DNA from: JAYFQF01 sp034927285
GTDB lineage: Bacteria; Bacillota; Peptococcia; DRI-13; UBA5745
DNA length: 64,000 bases
Direction of reading: 5' to 3'
Assembly: GCA_034927285.1 (NCBI GenBank)
Contig: JAYFQF010000013.1
Coordinates: 1 to 64,000 of the forward strand
The notes beneath the pieces are model-generated. The model was given only the letters and a program-made list of their open reading frames with translations, ran no database searches and had not been told where the DNA came from. Positions 33,137 through 42,686 of the stretch are shown here, one piece after another. How positions within the stretch are numbered: position 1 is the stretch's first letter; each line of letters opens with the position of its first letter. Both the position numbers and the translations under genes were made by a program.

Positions 33137-34033
33137 ATGACGGCGCTTCAGCTGACCGTAGGCGTGGTGGGCCTGGGCCTGATGGGGGGATCGGCCGCCA
33201 AGGCGCTGAAAGAAAAAACCCGGCACCGGGTGCTGGCCTTTGATCTGGATCCGGACACCCTGGCAAAAGCTCTCCGGGAGGGCAGCGCCGACGCCATATT
33301 ACGGGAACCCTGCGGCCGGCGCTGCCCCTATAGCGGCGGCTCGCTGGGGGATTGCGATCTGCTTTTGGTGGCCCTCTACCCCAAAGCCGCCGCGGACTTT
33401 GTGGAAAGTCACGGCGGCGAACTGAAAAAGGGCGCCTATGTCGTCGACTTCTGCGGCGTAAAACGGGCCGTAGCGGAGCCGATGCAGCGGGCGGCCAGGG
33501 AATACGGATTTCGTTATATCGGCGGCCATCCTATGGCGGGCAGAGAGCGTTCCGGTTATAATTATGCCAAAGCCTCACTGTTTGAAGGGGCTTCCATGAT
33601 CCTGGTGCCCCGGGAGGAATTGGCGGAAGAAGAACGGGCAGAGCTGGAAGGATTTTTCCTGGAGCTTGGTTTTGGAGGCGTGAAATGGTCCGGCGCCGAG
33701 GAACACGACCGGATCATCGCCTATACGTCCCAGCTGGCCCACGTACTGTCCAGCGCTTATATCAAAAGTCCTACGGCTTTGAGCCATCAGGGCTTTTCCG
33801 CCGGCAGCTTTCAGGATATGACCCGGGTAGCCCGGCTGAACGAAGCCATGTGGACGGAATTATTTCTGCATAACGGCGATTATCTGGCGGCGGAAATTGA
33901 AGGACTGGCGGAAAGGCTTACGGCGTACAGCCGGGCCCTGCGTGCCGGGGACGGGGAGACCCTGCTCCGGCTGCTGGCGGAAGGGCGCAGGTGCAAAGAA
34001 ACGGTGGAAAAAGGCGGAATCCAGCATGATTGA
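33137..34033 (+). CDS. tyrA: Prephenate dehydrogenase
   Basis: This 298-aa enzyme oxidises prephenate to 4-hydroxyphenylpyruvate for tyrosine. It has the NAD motif GVVGLGLMGGSAA, the catalytic His in GGHPMAGRERSG and ITYTSQLAHVLSSA-type TSQLAHVLSSAY. It has no ACT domain. Its ATG directly follows the DAHP synthase stop, so the genes are coupled. Confidence 0.92.
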   Translation: MTALQLTVGVVGLGLMGGSAAKALKEKTRHRVLAFDLDPDTLAKALREGSADAILREPCGRRCPYSGGSLGDCDLLLVALYPKAAADFVESHGGELKKGAYVVDFCGVKRAVAEPMQRAAREYGFRYIGGHPMAGRERSGYNYAKASLFEGASMILVPREELAEEERAELEGFFLELGFGGVKWSGAEEHDRIIAYTSQLAHVLSSAYIKSPTALSHQGFSAGSFQDMTRVARLNEAMWTELFLHNGDYLAAEIEGLAERLTAYSRALRAGDGETLLRLLAEGRRCKETVEKGGIQHD

Positions 34034-35084
34034 AATACCGGTAAAGACCAAAGAGGAATATCGGGTGCTGATCGGCAATGGGCTTTTGGCCCGGGCCGGA
34101 GAGCTGACCAGGCAACGTACCGGCCCCGGCCGGGTGATGATCGTGGCCGACGACCGGGTGGACGCCCTCTACGGAGCGGCGGCTCAGGCTTCCTATGAGG
34201 CGGCGGGCTTTGCCGCGGGACGCCTCAGCTTTCCCCGGGGGGAAGGATCGAAGAATCTGGCTGTCCTGGGAGAACTGCTGGAGAAGCTGGCTGTGGCGGG
34301 CCTGACCCGTCAGGATATCCTGGTAGCCCTGGGGGGCGGCGTCACCGGGGATCTGACAGGCTTTGCGGCTGCGGTTTACCTCCGGGGGATCCGTTACGTA
34401 CAGCTGCCCACCACCCTTTTGGCGGCGGTGGATTCTTCCGTCGGCGGCAAAACCGCCGTAGATCTTAACGCCGGCAAAAATCTCTGCGGAGCGTTCAAGC
34501 AGCCGGAACTGGTGGTCTGCGACTGCGGTCTTCTGCAGAGCCTGCCGGCGGAAACCTTTGCCGAAGGTTTGGCGGAAAGCATAAAATACGGCGTGATCGC
34601 CGACGCGGACCTGTTTGAAGAATTTAAGGATTCCGGCTATACCGAAAGGCTGGAAGCCATCATCGGCCGCTGCGTGGCCATCAAGGCCGGGATCGTGGCG
34701 GAAGATGAGTTTGACTATGGCCGCCGCCAGTTGCTGAATTTTGGTCATACCATCGGCCACGGCGTCGAAAAGCTCAGCGGCTATGGCCTGAGCCACGGTT
34801 ATGCGGTAGCCGTAGGCATGGCCGTCATGTCCCGGGCGGCGGAAGCCCTGGGCTGGTGCCGGGAACCGGTGGCCCGGCAGCTGGCGGAGGTCCTTGAACG
34901 GCGGGGACTGCCCCAAGAGACGGAGTATGAATCGGAAGCCTTGGCTTGGGCGGCTTTAGCGGATAAAAAACGCCGGGGGGACAGCATCACGCTGATCGTG
35001 CCCGAGGCTTTGGGCCGCTGCGTATTAAAGGAGATCCCGGTAGGCGATCTGGCGTCGGTGATCCGGGCGGGGAGGCTGAAATAA
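34026..35084 (+). CDS. aroB: 3-dehydroquinate synthase
   Basis: This 352-aa NAD- and Zn-dependent enzyme makes 3-dehydroquinate. Motifs are ALGGGVTGDLTGFAAAVY, PTTLLAAVDSSVGGKTAVD and the Zn-site HTIGHGVE. It starts at the ATG at 34026, overlapping tyrA by eight bases; the longer frame from 33897 lies inside tyrA. Confidence 0.94.
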   Translation: MIEIPVKTKEEYRVLIGNGLLARAGELTRQRTGPGRVMIVADDRVDALYGAAAQASYEAAGFAAGRLSFPRGEGSKNLAVLGELLEKLAVAGLTRQDILVALGGGVTGDLTGFAAAVYLRGIRYVQLPTTLLAAVDSSVGGKTAVDLNAGKNLCGAFKQPELVVCDCGLLQSLPAETFAEGLAESIKYGVIADADLFEEFKDSGYTERLEAIIGRCVAIKAGIVAEDEFDYGRRQLLNFGHTIGHGVEKLSGYGLSHGYAVAVGMAVMSRAAEALGWCREPVARQLAEVLERRGLPQETEYESEALAWAALADKKRRGDSITLIVPEALGRCVLKEIPVGDLASVIRAGRLK

Positions 35085-36431
35085 ATGACGGATAACAAAA
35101 AGCGGGATCTGGGGGCAAACGGAGCCGAAGAGGTCGGAGCGGAAGAGGTCGGAGCCCCAAGGGATGCTCTGCGGATCAGCCCCGGAAAGTTAAACGGCCG
35201 GGTGAGGGCTGTGGCATCCAAATCCGACGCCCACCGGGCCCTGATCGCTGCGGCTTTGGCGGATGGGCCCACCGCCTTGGTTTTTGACGGCACCTCCCGA
35301 GATATCGAGGCCACCGTGGAATGTCTGAGGGCTCTGGGAGCCGGCCTTGCGCGGCGGCAGGACGAGACGGTGGTCACGCCTCTGGCCCTTAAGCAGGAAA
35401 GCGCTGCCGGCCGGCCCCTTTTGGACTGTGGGGAAAGCGGTTCCACTTTGCGGTTTTTGCTGCCGGTTGCCGCGGCAATCCGCCCGCAGACGGCCTTTAC
35501 GGCCCGGCCGGGCCTGGCGGTCCGGCCCCTGGACCGGCTGAGAGAGGCCATGGAAAAAGGCGGCGCTTCGTTTTCCGCCGTCAGTCTTCCTTTTACTGTA
35601 TCGGGTTTCTTGCGGGGGGGACGTTATCTCCTGCCGGGCAATGTCAGTTCCCAATATATTTCCGGTCTTTTATTCGCCTTGCCTTTATTGGAGGAAGACA
35701 GCGAGATCCTGCTGACCTCCCCTCTGGAATCCGCGGGCTATGTGGAAATGACCGTCAAAACCTTACGGGCATTTTCCATTAATATAGAAGAAAAAGCCGG
35801 CGGTTTTGCCGTGGCGGGCCGCCAGGTCTACCGGTCCCCGGGGCGGCTGAAGCTGGAAGGCGACTGGTCCAACGCCGCCTTTTATCTGGCGGCGGGAGCC
35901 CTGGGGCCGGGGGTTACCGTTACGGGGCTTTCAGCCGGTTCCCTGCAGCGGGATCGCCAGATCCTGGATCTGCTGCGGGAATTTGGCGCCGGGGTATCCG
36001 TCGAAGGAGATCAGGTCAGGGCCTGGAGCGGCGCCTTGCGGGGCGTTGAGATCGACGCCGGACAGATTCCGGATCTGGTGCCCATCCTGGCGGTGGTGGC
36101 GGCCTATGCCGCCGGAAAAACGCTGATCCGGAACGCCGGACGGCTCCGGATCAAGGAGAGCGATCGCCTGGTCACGGTTTCCGCCATGCTGCGGGGACTG
36201 GGGGCCCAGGTGGCGGAGCTTCCTGATGGCTTGATTATTACCGGCCGGGGAAGCCTTTCCGGCGGCGGCGCGGACAGCGCCAACGATCACCGCATCGCCA
36301 TGGCCGCCGCCATCGCCGGCGCTTATGCCCGGGGGGAAACGATGATTTCCGGACCCTGGGCGGTACGAAAATCCTATCCCGGTTTTTACCGGGATTTTCA
36401 GGAATTGGGAGGGAAAGTCCATGTCCTCTAG
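35085..36431 (+). CDS. aroA: EPSP synthase (3-phosphoshikimate 1-carboxyvinyltransferase)
   Basis: This 448-aa enzyme joins PEP to shikimate-3-phosphate. SKSDAHRALIAAAL, CGESGSTLRFLLP and IKESDRL are family signatures. The LDCGESGSTLRF loop (with Ala/Gly variants affecting glyphosate sensitivity) looks class I-like. The N terminus carries a small duplication, GAEEVGAEEVGA, from a 15-bp repeat and extends about 20 residues past the usual start. It overlaps aroC by 11 bases. Confidence 0.93.
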   Translation: MTDNKKRDLGANGAEEVGAEEVGAPRDALRISPGKLNGRVRAVASKSDAHRALIAAALADGPTALVFDGTSRDIEATVECLRALGAGLARRQDETVVTPLALKQESAAGRPLLDCGESGSTLRFLLPVAAAIRPQTAFTARPGLAVRPLDRLREAMEKGGASFSAVSLPFTVSGFLRGGRYLLPGNVSSQYISGLLFALPLLEEDSEILLTSPLESAGYVEMTVKTLRAFSINIEEKAGGFAVAGRQVYRSPGRLKLEGDWSNAAFYLAAGALGPGVTVTGLSAGSLQRDRQILDLLREFGAGVSVEGDQVRAWSGALRGVEIDAGQIPDLVPILAVVAAYAAGKTLIRNAGRLRIKESDRLVTVSAMLRGLGAQVAELPDGLIITGRGSLSGGGADSANDHRIAMAAAIAGAYARGETMISGPWAVRKSYPGFYRDFQELGGKVHVL

Positions 36432-37503
36432 CTTTGGTGAAAAGGTAAAAATCACGATCTTTGGAGAATCCCACGGGGCGGCTGTAGGCGTGGTGGCGGA
36501 CGGGCTGCCGGCGGGAGAGGCTTTGGATCTGGCCGAGCTGGAGAGCTTCATGGCCCGCCGGGCTCCGGGGGGCGGCGCCTATTCCACTCAGCGCCGGGAA
36601 ACGGACCGGTTCCGCTTCCTTTCCGGCCTGAAAGACGGAAAAACCTGCGGAGCGCCTTTATGCGCCGTTATCGAGAACCTGGACCGCCGCTCCGGGGATT
36701 ACGCCGGGCTGGACCGGCTGCCCAGGCCGGGCCATGCGGATTTTACCGCTTTTGTAAAATACGGCGGCGCCGGCGATTACCGGGGCGGCGGTCATTTTTC
36801 CGGACGCCTCACGGCCCCTCTATGCCTGGCCGGCGGCATTTGCCGGCAGCTTTTGGAACGGCGGGGGGTGACGGTGGGAGCCCATATCGCCGCCATCGGC
36901 GCCGTGGAAGATGAAGCCTTTGATCCTGTGGAGCTTGGGGCGGCGGAGCTTTCGGCTCCCGGCAGAAAACCCTTTCCGGTCATTAATGACCGGGCGGGGG
37001 AGGCTATGCAGGCGGAGATCCAAAAGGCCCTGGCGGCTGAGGATTCTCTGGGGGGGATCCTGGAAGGAGCCGTCCTGGGCCTGCCGGCCGGATTGGGCGA
37101 ACCTATGTTCGGCGGCGTGGAAAACCGGTTGGCCTGCGCTTTTTTTGGTATCCCCGCCGTCAAAGGCGTGGAATTCGGCGCCGGCTTTGCCGCCGCCAGG
37201 CTGAAGGGCTCGGAAAATAACGATCCCTTTGTGATAAAAAAAGGCAGGGTTGTCACCGCCGCCAACCGCCATGGCGGCGCGCTGGGCGGTATCACTTCCG
37301 GTATGCCGGTGATCTTCCGGGCGGCGGTAAAACCCACCCCTTCCATCGGCCGGCCCCAGCAGACGGTGGATCTTGAAGCCATGACTGCCGCCACCCTGGA
37401 AATCAAAGGGCGCCACGACGCCTGTATCGTGCCCCGGGCGGTGCCCTGTGTGGAGGCCGCCGCCGCCGTGGTAGCCCTGGATCTTTTATTGAGCGGAAAG
37501 TAA
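36421..37503 (+). CDS. aroC: Chorismate synthase
   Basis: This 360-aa FMN-dependent enzyme makes chorismate. GESHGAAVGVVADGLPAG, the GAYSTQRRETD stretch and GGALGGITSGMPV are signature segments, and the C terminus has RHDACIVPRAVPCVEAA. It starts inside the aroA end. A 96-bp gap follows before pheA with no terminator. Confidence 0.95.
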   Translation: MSSSFGEKVKITIFGESHGAAVGVVADGLPAGEALDLAELESFMARRAPGGGAYSTQRRETDRFRFLSGLKDGKTCGAPLCAVIENLDRRSGDYAGLDRLPRPGHADFTAFVKYGGAGDYRGGGHFSGRLTAPLCLAGGICRQLLERRGVTVGAHIAAIGAVEDEAFDPVELGAAELSAPGRKPFPVINDRAGEAMQAEIQKALAAEDSLGGILEGAVLGLPAGLGEPMFGGVENRLACAFFGIPAVKGVEFGAGFAAARLKGSENNDPFVIKKGRVVTAANRHGGALGGITSGMPVIFRAAVKPTPSIGRPQQTVDLEAMTAATLEIKGRHDACIVPRAVPCVEAAAAVVALDLLLSGK

Positions 37504-37599
37504 CAGTTCCGTTGAGGGCGCCGTAAAGGGAGCCCGGCTGCCGGACTCCGGTTCCCAATCTTATTGTAACCAATCTTATTGTAATAAGGAGCGATAGAA

Positions 37600-38739
37600 A
37601 TGGATATTCAGGAATTGCGCCGGGAAATCGACGGCGTGGACCGGGACCTGGTAAAGCTGTTTGAACGCCGCATGCATCTGGCGGCGGAGATTGCCGATTA
37701 TAAAAAGAAAAACCGCCTGCCGGTGCAGGACAGGCTGCGGGAGCGTGAAGTGCTGGCCCAGGTTTCCGGCGCCGCAGGGCCGGAGCTGGAGGAATATGCC
37801 CAGGTACTGTTTTCCACTCTTTTTGATTTGAGCCGTTCGTATCAAAGCAGCCTGAATGCCGAAGAAACACCGCTGACCGCGGAGATTATGGCGGCGGCGG
37901 AAAACACGCCCAAGCTTTTTCCCACAAAAGGCGTGGTGGCCTGCCAGGGGGTGGAGGGGGCTTATTCCCAGCTAGCCTGCGATAAGCTCTTCAAAAACCC
38001 CAGCATCATGTATTTCCGCAGCTTTGAAGGGGTCTTTCAGGCGGTGGAAAAGGGGCTTTGCCAGTTCGGCGTGCTGCCCATCGAAAACAGCTCCTACGGT
38101 TCGGTCAGCGGCGTCTATGATCTGATGCACCGCTACCGTTTCCGTATTATCCGCAGCATCAAGCTGCATATTGACCATAATCTCCTGGCCCGGCCCGGCG
38201 CAAAACCCGACGGGATAAGAGAGATCTTCTCCCATGAACAGGCGGTAGGCCAGTGCGCCGGCTATCTGGCGGCCCGGCCCGGGATAAAAGTGACGATCTG
38301 TGAAAATACGGCGGCGGCGGCCAAAATGGTGGCGGAATCCGGCAGGGAAGACCTGGCGGCCATTTCCTCCGGGGACTGCGCCCGGCTTTACGGGCTGCAG
38401 GTCCTGGATCAGCATATCCAGGACCGGGAAAACAATTATACCCGTTTTATCTGTATTGCCAAGGACCTGGCTGTTTATCCCGGCGCCAACCGCATCAGCC
38501 TGATGTTTTCCGTTCCCCATAAACCCGGGGCTCTCTACCGGATGATCGCCAAGTTTGCCGCCCTGGGGGTGAACCTGACCAAGCTGGAGAGCCGGCCCAT
38601 CCCCGGCAAGGATTTTGAATTCCTGTTCTACTTTGATCTGGAAGCCTCCGTCTGGTCGGAAAAAGTGATGAAGCTTTTAAGTCAGTTGTCCGAAAGCAAG
38701 GAGCTTTTTGTTTTCCTGGGTTGTTACAGCGAAGTTTAA
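37600..38739 (+). CDS. pheA: Bifunctional chorismate mutase / prephenate dehydratase
   Basis: This 379-aa P-protein has an AroQ-type chorismate mutase (about residues 1-90: LRREIDGVDRDLVKLFERR), a prephenate dehydratase (about 110-285: VACQGVEGAYSQLA, GVLPIENSSYGSV, NYTRFICI) and a C-terminal ACT domain (about 300-375: KPGALYRMIAKFAALGVNLTKLESRP) for phenylalanine feedback. A TAAGGAG ribosome site precedes the ATG. Confidence 0.95.
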   Translation: MDIQELRREIDGVDRDLVKLFERRMHLAAEIADYKKKNRLPVQDRLREREVLAQVSGAAGPELEEYAQVLFSTLFDLSRSYQSSLNAEETPLTAEIMAAAENTPKLFPTKGVVACQGVEGAYSQLACDKLFKNPSIMYFRSFEGVFQAVEKGLCQFGVLPIENSSYGSVSGVYDLMHRYRFRIIRSIKLHIDHNLLARPGAKPDGIREIFSHEQAVGQCAGYLAARPGIKVTICENTAAAAKMVAESGREDLAAISSGDCARLYGLQVLDQHIQDRENNYTRFICIAKDLAVYPGANRISLMFSVPHKPGALYRMIAKFAALGVNLTKLESRPIPGKDFEFLFYFDLEASVWSEKVMKLLSQLSESKELFVFLGCYSEV

Positions 38740-38751
38740 ACGAGGGGTATA

Positions 38752-40086
38752 ATGATGAAAACGGAACGGACAATATCCGGGGGTTGCGGAAATCCACTGG
38801 GGGAAACGGCGGCGCCGCCGGTAAGGCACGGGGGAACCCGGTTCGGCCTCTTGGGTGCCAGGCTGGGCCATAGCTATTCGCCTCTGATCCACAGCCTGCT
38901 GGGAGATTACGACTACAGGATTTTTGAAAAGGAAGAGTAGGAGCTGGCGGAATTCAGGAGCATTCCGGATTTGGGCGGCTTAAACGTCACCATCCCATAC
39001 AAGCGGAAGGTGCTGGCCTGGTGCGACGCTCTTTCACCGGCTGCCCGGGCTATCGGCTGTGTAAATACCCTGATCTTCGGACAGGGCGGGGACAGGACCG
39101 GCGGCAAGCCTTACGTCTACGGCCATAATACCGATTACGACGGCTTTGTCTACCTGGCCCGCCGGGCCGGGGTAGATTTTACCGGGAAGAAAACCCTGAT
39201 CCTGGGCAGCGGCGGCACCTCCCTTACCGCCGCTTATGCCGCCGGGCGGCTGGGGGCCTCCCGGGTAATCCGGATTTCCCGGCAGGGCCCGGATAACTAT
39301 GAAAACCTGGACCGGCATCGGGATGCGGAGATCATTGTGAATACCACACCGGTGGGGATGTATCCCCAAAACGGCGGCCAGCTGGTGGAGCCGGCGGATT
39401 TTCCCCGCTTGCGGGGCGTGCTGGATGTGATCTACAACCCCTTGCGCAGCCGTCTGGTGCTGGAAGCCCGGGAGCAGGGCATTGCCGCGGAAGGCGGCCT
39501 GGCGATGCTGGCAGCCCAGGCGGTGGCGGCCTCCCGGTTGTTTACCGGCCTTTCGGCGGCAAAAGAATCAACGGAGGAAGTCCTGGAAAAACTCCGGGCC
39601 CAGGTGGAAAATATCGTGCTGATCGGTATGCCCGGCTGCGGCAAGACCTGCATAGGCCAGGCGGTAGCCAAGGCTTCAGGCCGCCCTTTTCTGGATACGG
39701 ATAAGCTGGTGGAAGCGGCGGCGGGCCGGGAGATTCCCCGGATCTTTGCCGAGGAGGGCGAAGCCGGATTTCGGGCCAGGGAAAGGGAAGCCGTGGCCCG
39801 GGCCGGGAAGGAAAGGAACGCCGTAATCGCCACCGGCGGCGGCGCGGTCCTGACGCCGGAGAACCGCCGGGCCCTGGCCCAAAATGGCAGGATTTATTTT
39901 CTGGAAAGGGAACTGGACCTTTTAGCTACGGCAGGACGGCCCTTGTCGAAGGATCTGCCGGAGCTGTACCGCCGGCGGCTGCCTGTCTATCAGGCGGCGG
40001 CGGATCTGACGATAATCAACGATCGCCTGCCGGAGGATACGGTGTCGGACATCCTGTCCGCTCACCGCCAGGGCGGCAGATCTTAA
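38752..40086 (+). pseudogene. aroE-aroK: Shikimate dehydrogenase-shikimate kinase fusion with in-frame TAG
   Basis: One reading frame of 445 codons encodes AroE (to about residue 280) fused to AroK. AroE shows RFGLLGARLGHSYSPLIHS, GLNVTIPYK with the catalytic Lys, and HNTDYDGF; AroK shows Walker A LIGMPGCGKT, DTDKLVE and ATGGGAVL. Codon 63 (38938-38940) is TAG, and protein similarity continues straight across it: FEKEE-stop-ELAEFRSIPDLGGLNV. One G-to-T change in GAG would explain it. TAG also ends other genes here, so general recoding is unlikely. Downstream ATG at 38971 could restart without the N-terminal substrate site. Possibly a sequencing error; if real, the operon lacks a normal AroE. 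Confidence 0.88.
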
Positions 40087-40117
40087 GTTAGAACGGGGCA
40101 GCGGAGGTGCAAAGAAG

Positions 40118-40555
40118 ATGAGAATTCTGGTAATCAACGGTCCTAACCTGAATCTTCTGGGGCTTAGGGAGCCGGAGGTTTATGGCCGGCAATCCTATGG
40201 GGAGCTGATCCGGAGAATCCAGGAGCATTGCCATGGGGCCGGAATCCAGGTGGAATGCTACCAATCCAATCATGAAGGGGACCTGGTGGATAAGATCCAG
40301 GAGGCATACGGCAGGTTCGACGGCATCGTGATCAATCCCGCCGCCTATACCCACACCAGCGTAGCCATCCTGGACGCCCTGAAGGCGGTGGCGATTCCCG
40401 CGGTGGAAGTCCATATTTCCGACATATCCTGCAGGGAGGAATTCCGAAGGATCTCCTACGTGCGGCAGGCCTGCCTGGCCGCCATTTGCGGCAAAGGCTT
40501 TGAGGGCTATCTGGAAGCCGTCGATCTATTGCGGGCGGAAAAGGGAGGGGTTTAG
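40118..40555 (+). CDS. aroQ: Type II 3-dehydroquinate dehydratase
   Basis: This 145-aa enzyme converts dehydroquinate to dehydroshikimate. NGPNLNLLGLREPEVYG, the catalytic Tyr region, QSNHEGDLVDKI, INPAAYTHTSVAI and EVHISDI are all typical. It is the last gene of the aromatic operon and completes the route from DAHP to phenylpyruvate and 4-hydroxyphenylpyruvate. A terminator lies 86 bp downstream. Confidence 0.95.
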   Translation: MRILVINGPNLNLLGLREPEVYGRQSYGELIRRIQEHCHGAGIQVECYQSNHEGDLVDKIQEAYGRFDGIVINPAAYTHTSVAILDALKAVAIPAVEVHISDISCREEFRRISYVRQACLAAICGKGFEGYLEAVDLLRAEKGGV

Positions 40556-40640
40556 GCTTTTCGGCAGGAAGTAAAAGAGAATAAGGAAGAAAGGCCGGCA
40601 TAAGAAATTAAGGCGGGCTCTGAAAACAGATCATATCAAG

Positions 40641-40685
40641 GACTGCTGGAAAATGAGAATTTATACAGCAGTCTTTTGGCTTTTT
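40641..40685 (+). terminator. Terminator of the aromatic operon
   Basis: GACTGCTG (40641-40648) pairs with CAGCAGTC (40666-40673), followed by TTTTGGCTTTTT. The rest of 40686-40814 is AT-rich and shows no gene. Confidence 0.75.
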
Positions 40686-40814
40686 CTCTGGGCTTTGATT
40701 TGAAGATATCAATGAGAGAACAATTTTCTTAACATTTGTTAAAATAAATTTCAGCGGGAATATCGCTTGCCGGTCAGCGCCCCTGAATCTATTGGCGCCT
40801 TGGACGAACTTTTG

Positions 40815-40843
40815 TTGACACTGTTTGTCGCCTATAATATAAT
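40815..40843 (+). promoter_or_regulatory. Consensus sigma-A promoter of the opp operon
   Basis: TTGACA (40815-40820), 17 bp, TATAAT (40838-40843), a perfect consensus. A small hairpin, TTAAC-TTCG-GTTAA, lies in the leader near 40883-40896 and may be an operator or mRNA element. Confidence 0.85.
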
Positions 40844-40949
40844 TGAAAAGCAACAACTTACTGCTGCAATGGGTTGTCAGTTAACTTCGGTTAAGTATTT
40901 GGGCTATTGAAAATTTTCTTGTTATTCAGATGAGGAGGGGGATTTTGCA

Positions 40950-42572
40950 GTGAAAAAAGAGAAAAAGGTATTGGCAATCCTGTTATCGGCAGCTTTGATG
41001 GTGACGTCCCTGGCCGGCTGCGGCGGCAGCCAAGGGACCCAAAGCGACGCCGGCACGCCCGGTCCTTCAGGAGAAGGGGAGAAGATCCTGAAAAAAGAGA
41101 TCCACATCGTACCGGACAATATCAACACCAACCTGGATATCATGCTGAATACCTCCGACGAGGCCAATCTGGTGGCTCACGGGGCTGTCTTTGAGCAATT
41201 GGTCTCCATGGACGCCAGCTACAATATCGTTCCCGAACTGGCGGAAAAGGTAGAGGTCAGCGACGACAATACGGAATATATCTACTATCTCCGGCAGGGA
41301 GTCAAGTTCCACAACGGCGAAACCATGACTGCCGACGACGTAGTGGCTTCTATGAACCGCTGGATCGACAATGCCGGCACCGCTAAGAGCATGGTCGGCG
41401 AAGGCGCCTATTTTGAAAAGGTTGACGACAATACCGTTAAAATCAAGATGGACCACTCCTGTGCCTGGCTGAATCAGCTGATCGCCGGCTTTGGCCAGCG
41501 GCCCACGATCATGCCCAAATCCATCATCGACAACGCCAATCCCGACACCGGCTTTGTGGAAGAGTATGTCGGTACCGGCCCTTATAAGGTGGATGAGATC
41601 GTAGAGGATCAGTACATTAAAATCGTGAAATTCAACGAATATCAGCCTTATGGGACCAAGGGAGAGTATTCCGGTTACGCCGGGTATAAGGAAGCGCCCA
41701 TCGAAACCATTTACTTCGATTTCGTTTCCGACAGCAATACCATTACCGCCGGTATGCAGACCGGGCAGTATCAGGTCACCACCGCGGTACCTTACGACAA
41801 CTACGAAATGTTTGCCAATGATGAAAACTATAATGTGGAACTGAAGGAACTTCAGATGCCCATGCTGATCTTTAATAAAAAAGAAGGAAAATCCGCCAAT
41901 CCGGTTTTCCGCCGGGCGGTAGCCGCGGTGATCAATGCGGAAGAGCTGATGTACGCCGCTTACGGAAATGCGGATTTCTATGAACTGTACTCCTCGTATA
42001 TGTTCCAGGATCAGACCTCTTGGTACACCGACGCCGGCGGAGACCGCTACAATGAGAAGGATCCGGAAAAAGCCAAAGCCCTCTTTGCGGAAGCCGGCTA
42101 TGACGGCAGCCAGCCCTTCCGTATTCTGGTAGCCAACGACTCCGAAGACTTCATGGCCATGGCCACGGTGATCAAAAGCCAGCTGGAAGCTATTGATATT
42201 CCCTGCGAGCTGCTGGTTTACGACTGGTCCACCTTCGTCAGTATCCGAAACAACGAGCCTGCCAATTATGACGCCTTTATCACCTCCTTTGGACCGAAGG
42301 TACTGCCTTCCATGAATCTGTTCCTGTCCTCCACCTGGGCAGGCTGGGTGGACGATGCCCGGATCCTGGACGATCTGGTCAAAATCAACACCAGCGCCAC
42401 CGTGGAAGAAGGCGTGGAGATCTGGAAGGCCTTGCAGGAGTATATGTGGGAAGAAAATATGCCGGTAGTTAAATTCGGCAATCAGAAAACCTTCATGGTT
42501 TCCCCCGCCGGCAGCGAAGGCCTGGAGCTTTTTGAGCACGTGGTGTTTGTCAACGCAAAAGTATACGAATAG
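40950..42572 (+). CDS. Peptide/nickel-type ABC substrate-binding lipoprotein
   Basis: This 540-aa SBP_bac_5 family protein has the lipobox LAGC and SSPYxxx-type family signature around PELAEKVEVSDDNTEYIYYLR and GVKFHNGETMTADDVV. It binds oligopeptides or related ligands. The start is GTG at 40950 after GAGGAGGGG. It heads the first Opp/Dpp operon. Confidence 0.92.
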   Translation: MKKEKKVLAILLSAALMVTSLAGCGGSQGTQSDAGTPGPSGEGEKILKKEIHIVPDNINTNLDIMLNTSDEANLVAHGAVFEQLVSMDASYNIVPELAEKVEVSDDNTEYIYYLRQGVKFHNGETMTADDVVASMNRWIDNAGTAKSMVGEGAYFEKVDDNTVKIKMDHSCAWLNQLIAGFGQRPTIMPKSIIDNANPDTGFVEEYVGTGPYKVDEIVEDQYIKIVKFNEYQPYGTKGEYSGYAGYKEAPIETIYFDFVSDSNTITAGMQTGQYQVTTAVPYDNYEMFANDENYNVELKELQMPMLIFNKKEGKSANPVFRRAVAAVINAEELMYAAYGNADFYELYSSYMFQDQTSWYTDAGGDRYNEKDPEKAKALFAEAGYDGSQPFRILVANDSEDFMAMATVIKSQLEAIDIPCELLVYDWSTFVSIRNNEPANYDAFITSFGPKVLPSMNLFLSSTWAGWVDDARILDDLVKINTSATVEEGVEIWKALQEYMWEENMPVVKFGNQKTFMVSPAGSEGLELFEHVVFVNAKVYE

Positions 42573-42610
42573 GCGGAAGGACTGACTGCGAAGTTATAGC
42601 GCCCGCGTAA

Positions 42611-42644
42611 GCTCGTGCCGATGTGTCTTCACATCGGCACGAGC
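42611..42644. repeat. Perfect 15-bp inverted repeat between SBP and permease genes
   Basis: GCTCGTGCCGATGTG (42611-42625) and CACATCGGCACGAGC (42630-42644) flank TCTT. No T-run follows. Such intercistronic stems often protect the abundant binding-protein mRNA or lower readthrough to the permease genes. Confidence 0.7.
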
Positions 42645-42686
42645 CTTAAATCAGGCGCCGGGGATCCTTCAGCTAAGGAGCGGCTT

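Noticed and set aside
38938..38940. Pyrrolysine or general amber recoding in aroE
   Set aside because: TAG ends other intact genes in the window (for example at 45535 and 40555), and pyrrolysine has no known role in AroE.
40871..40920. Leader peptide before the first opp operon
   Set aside because: A 13-codon frame exists but has no ribosome site, no codon bias and no terminator.
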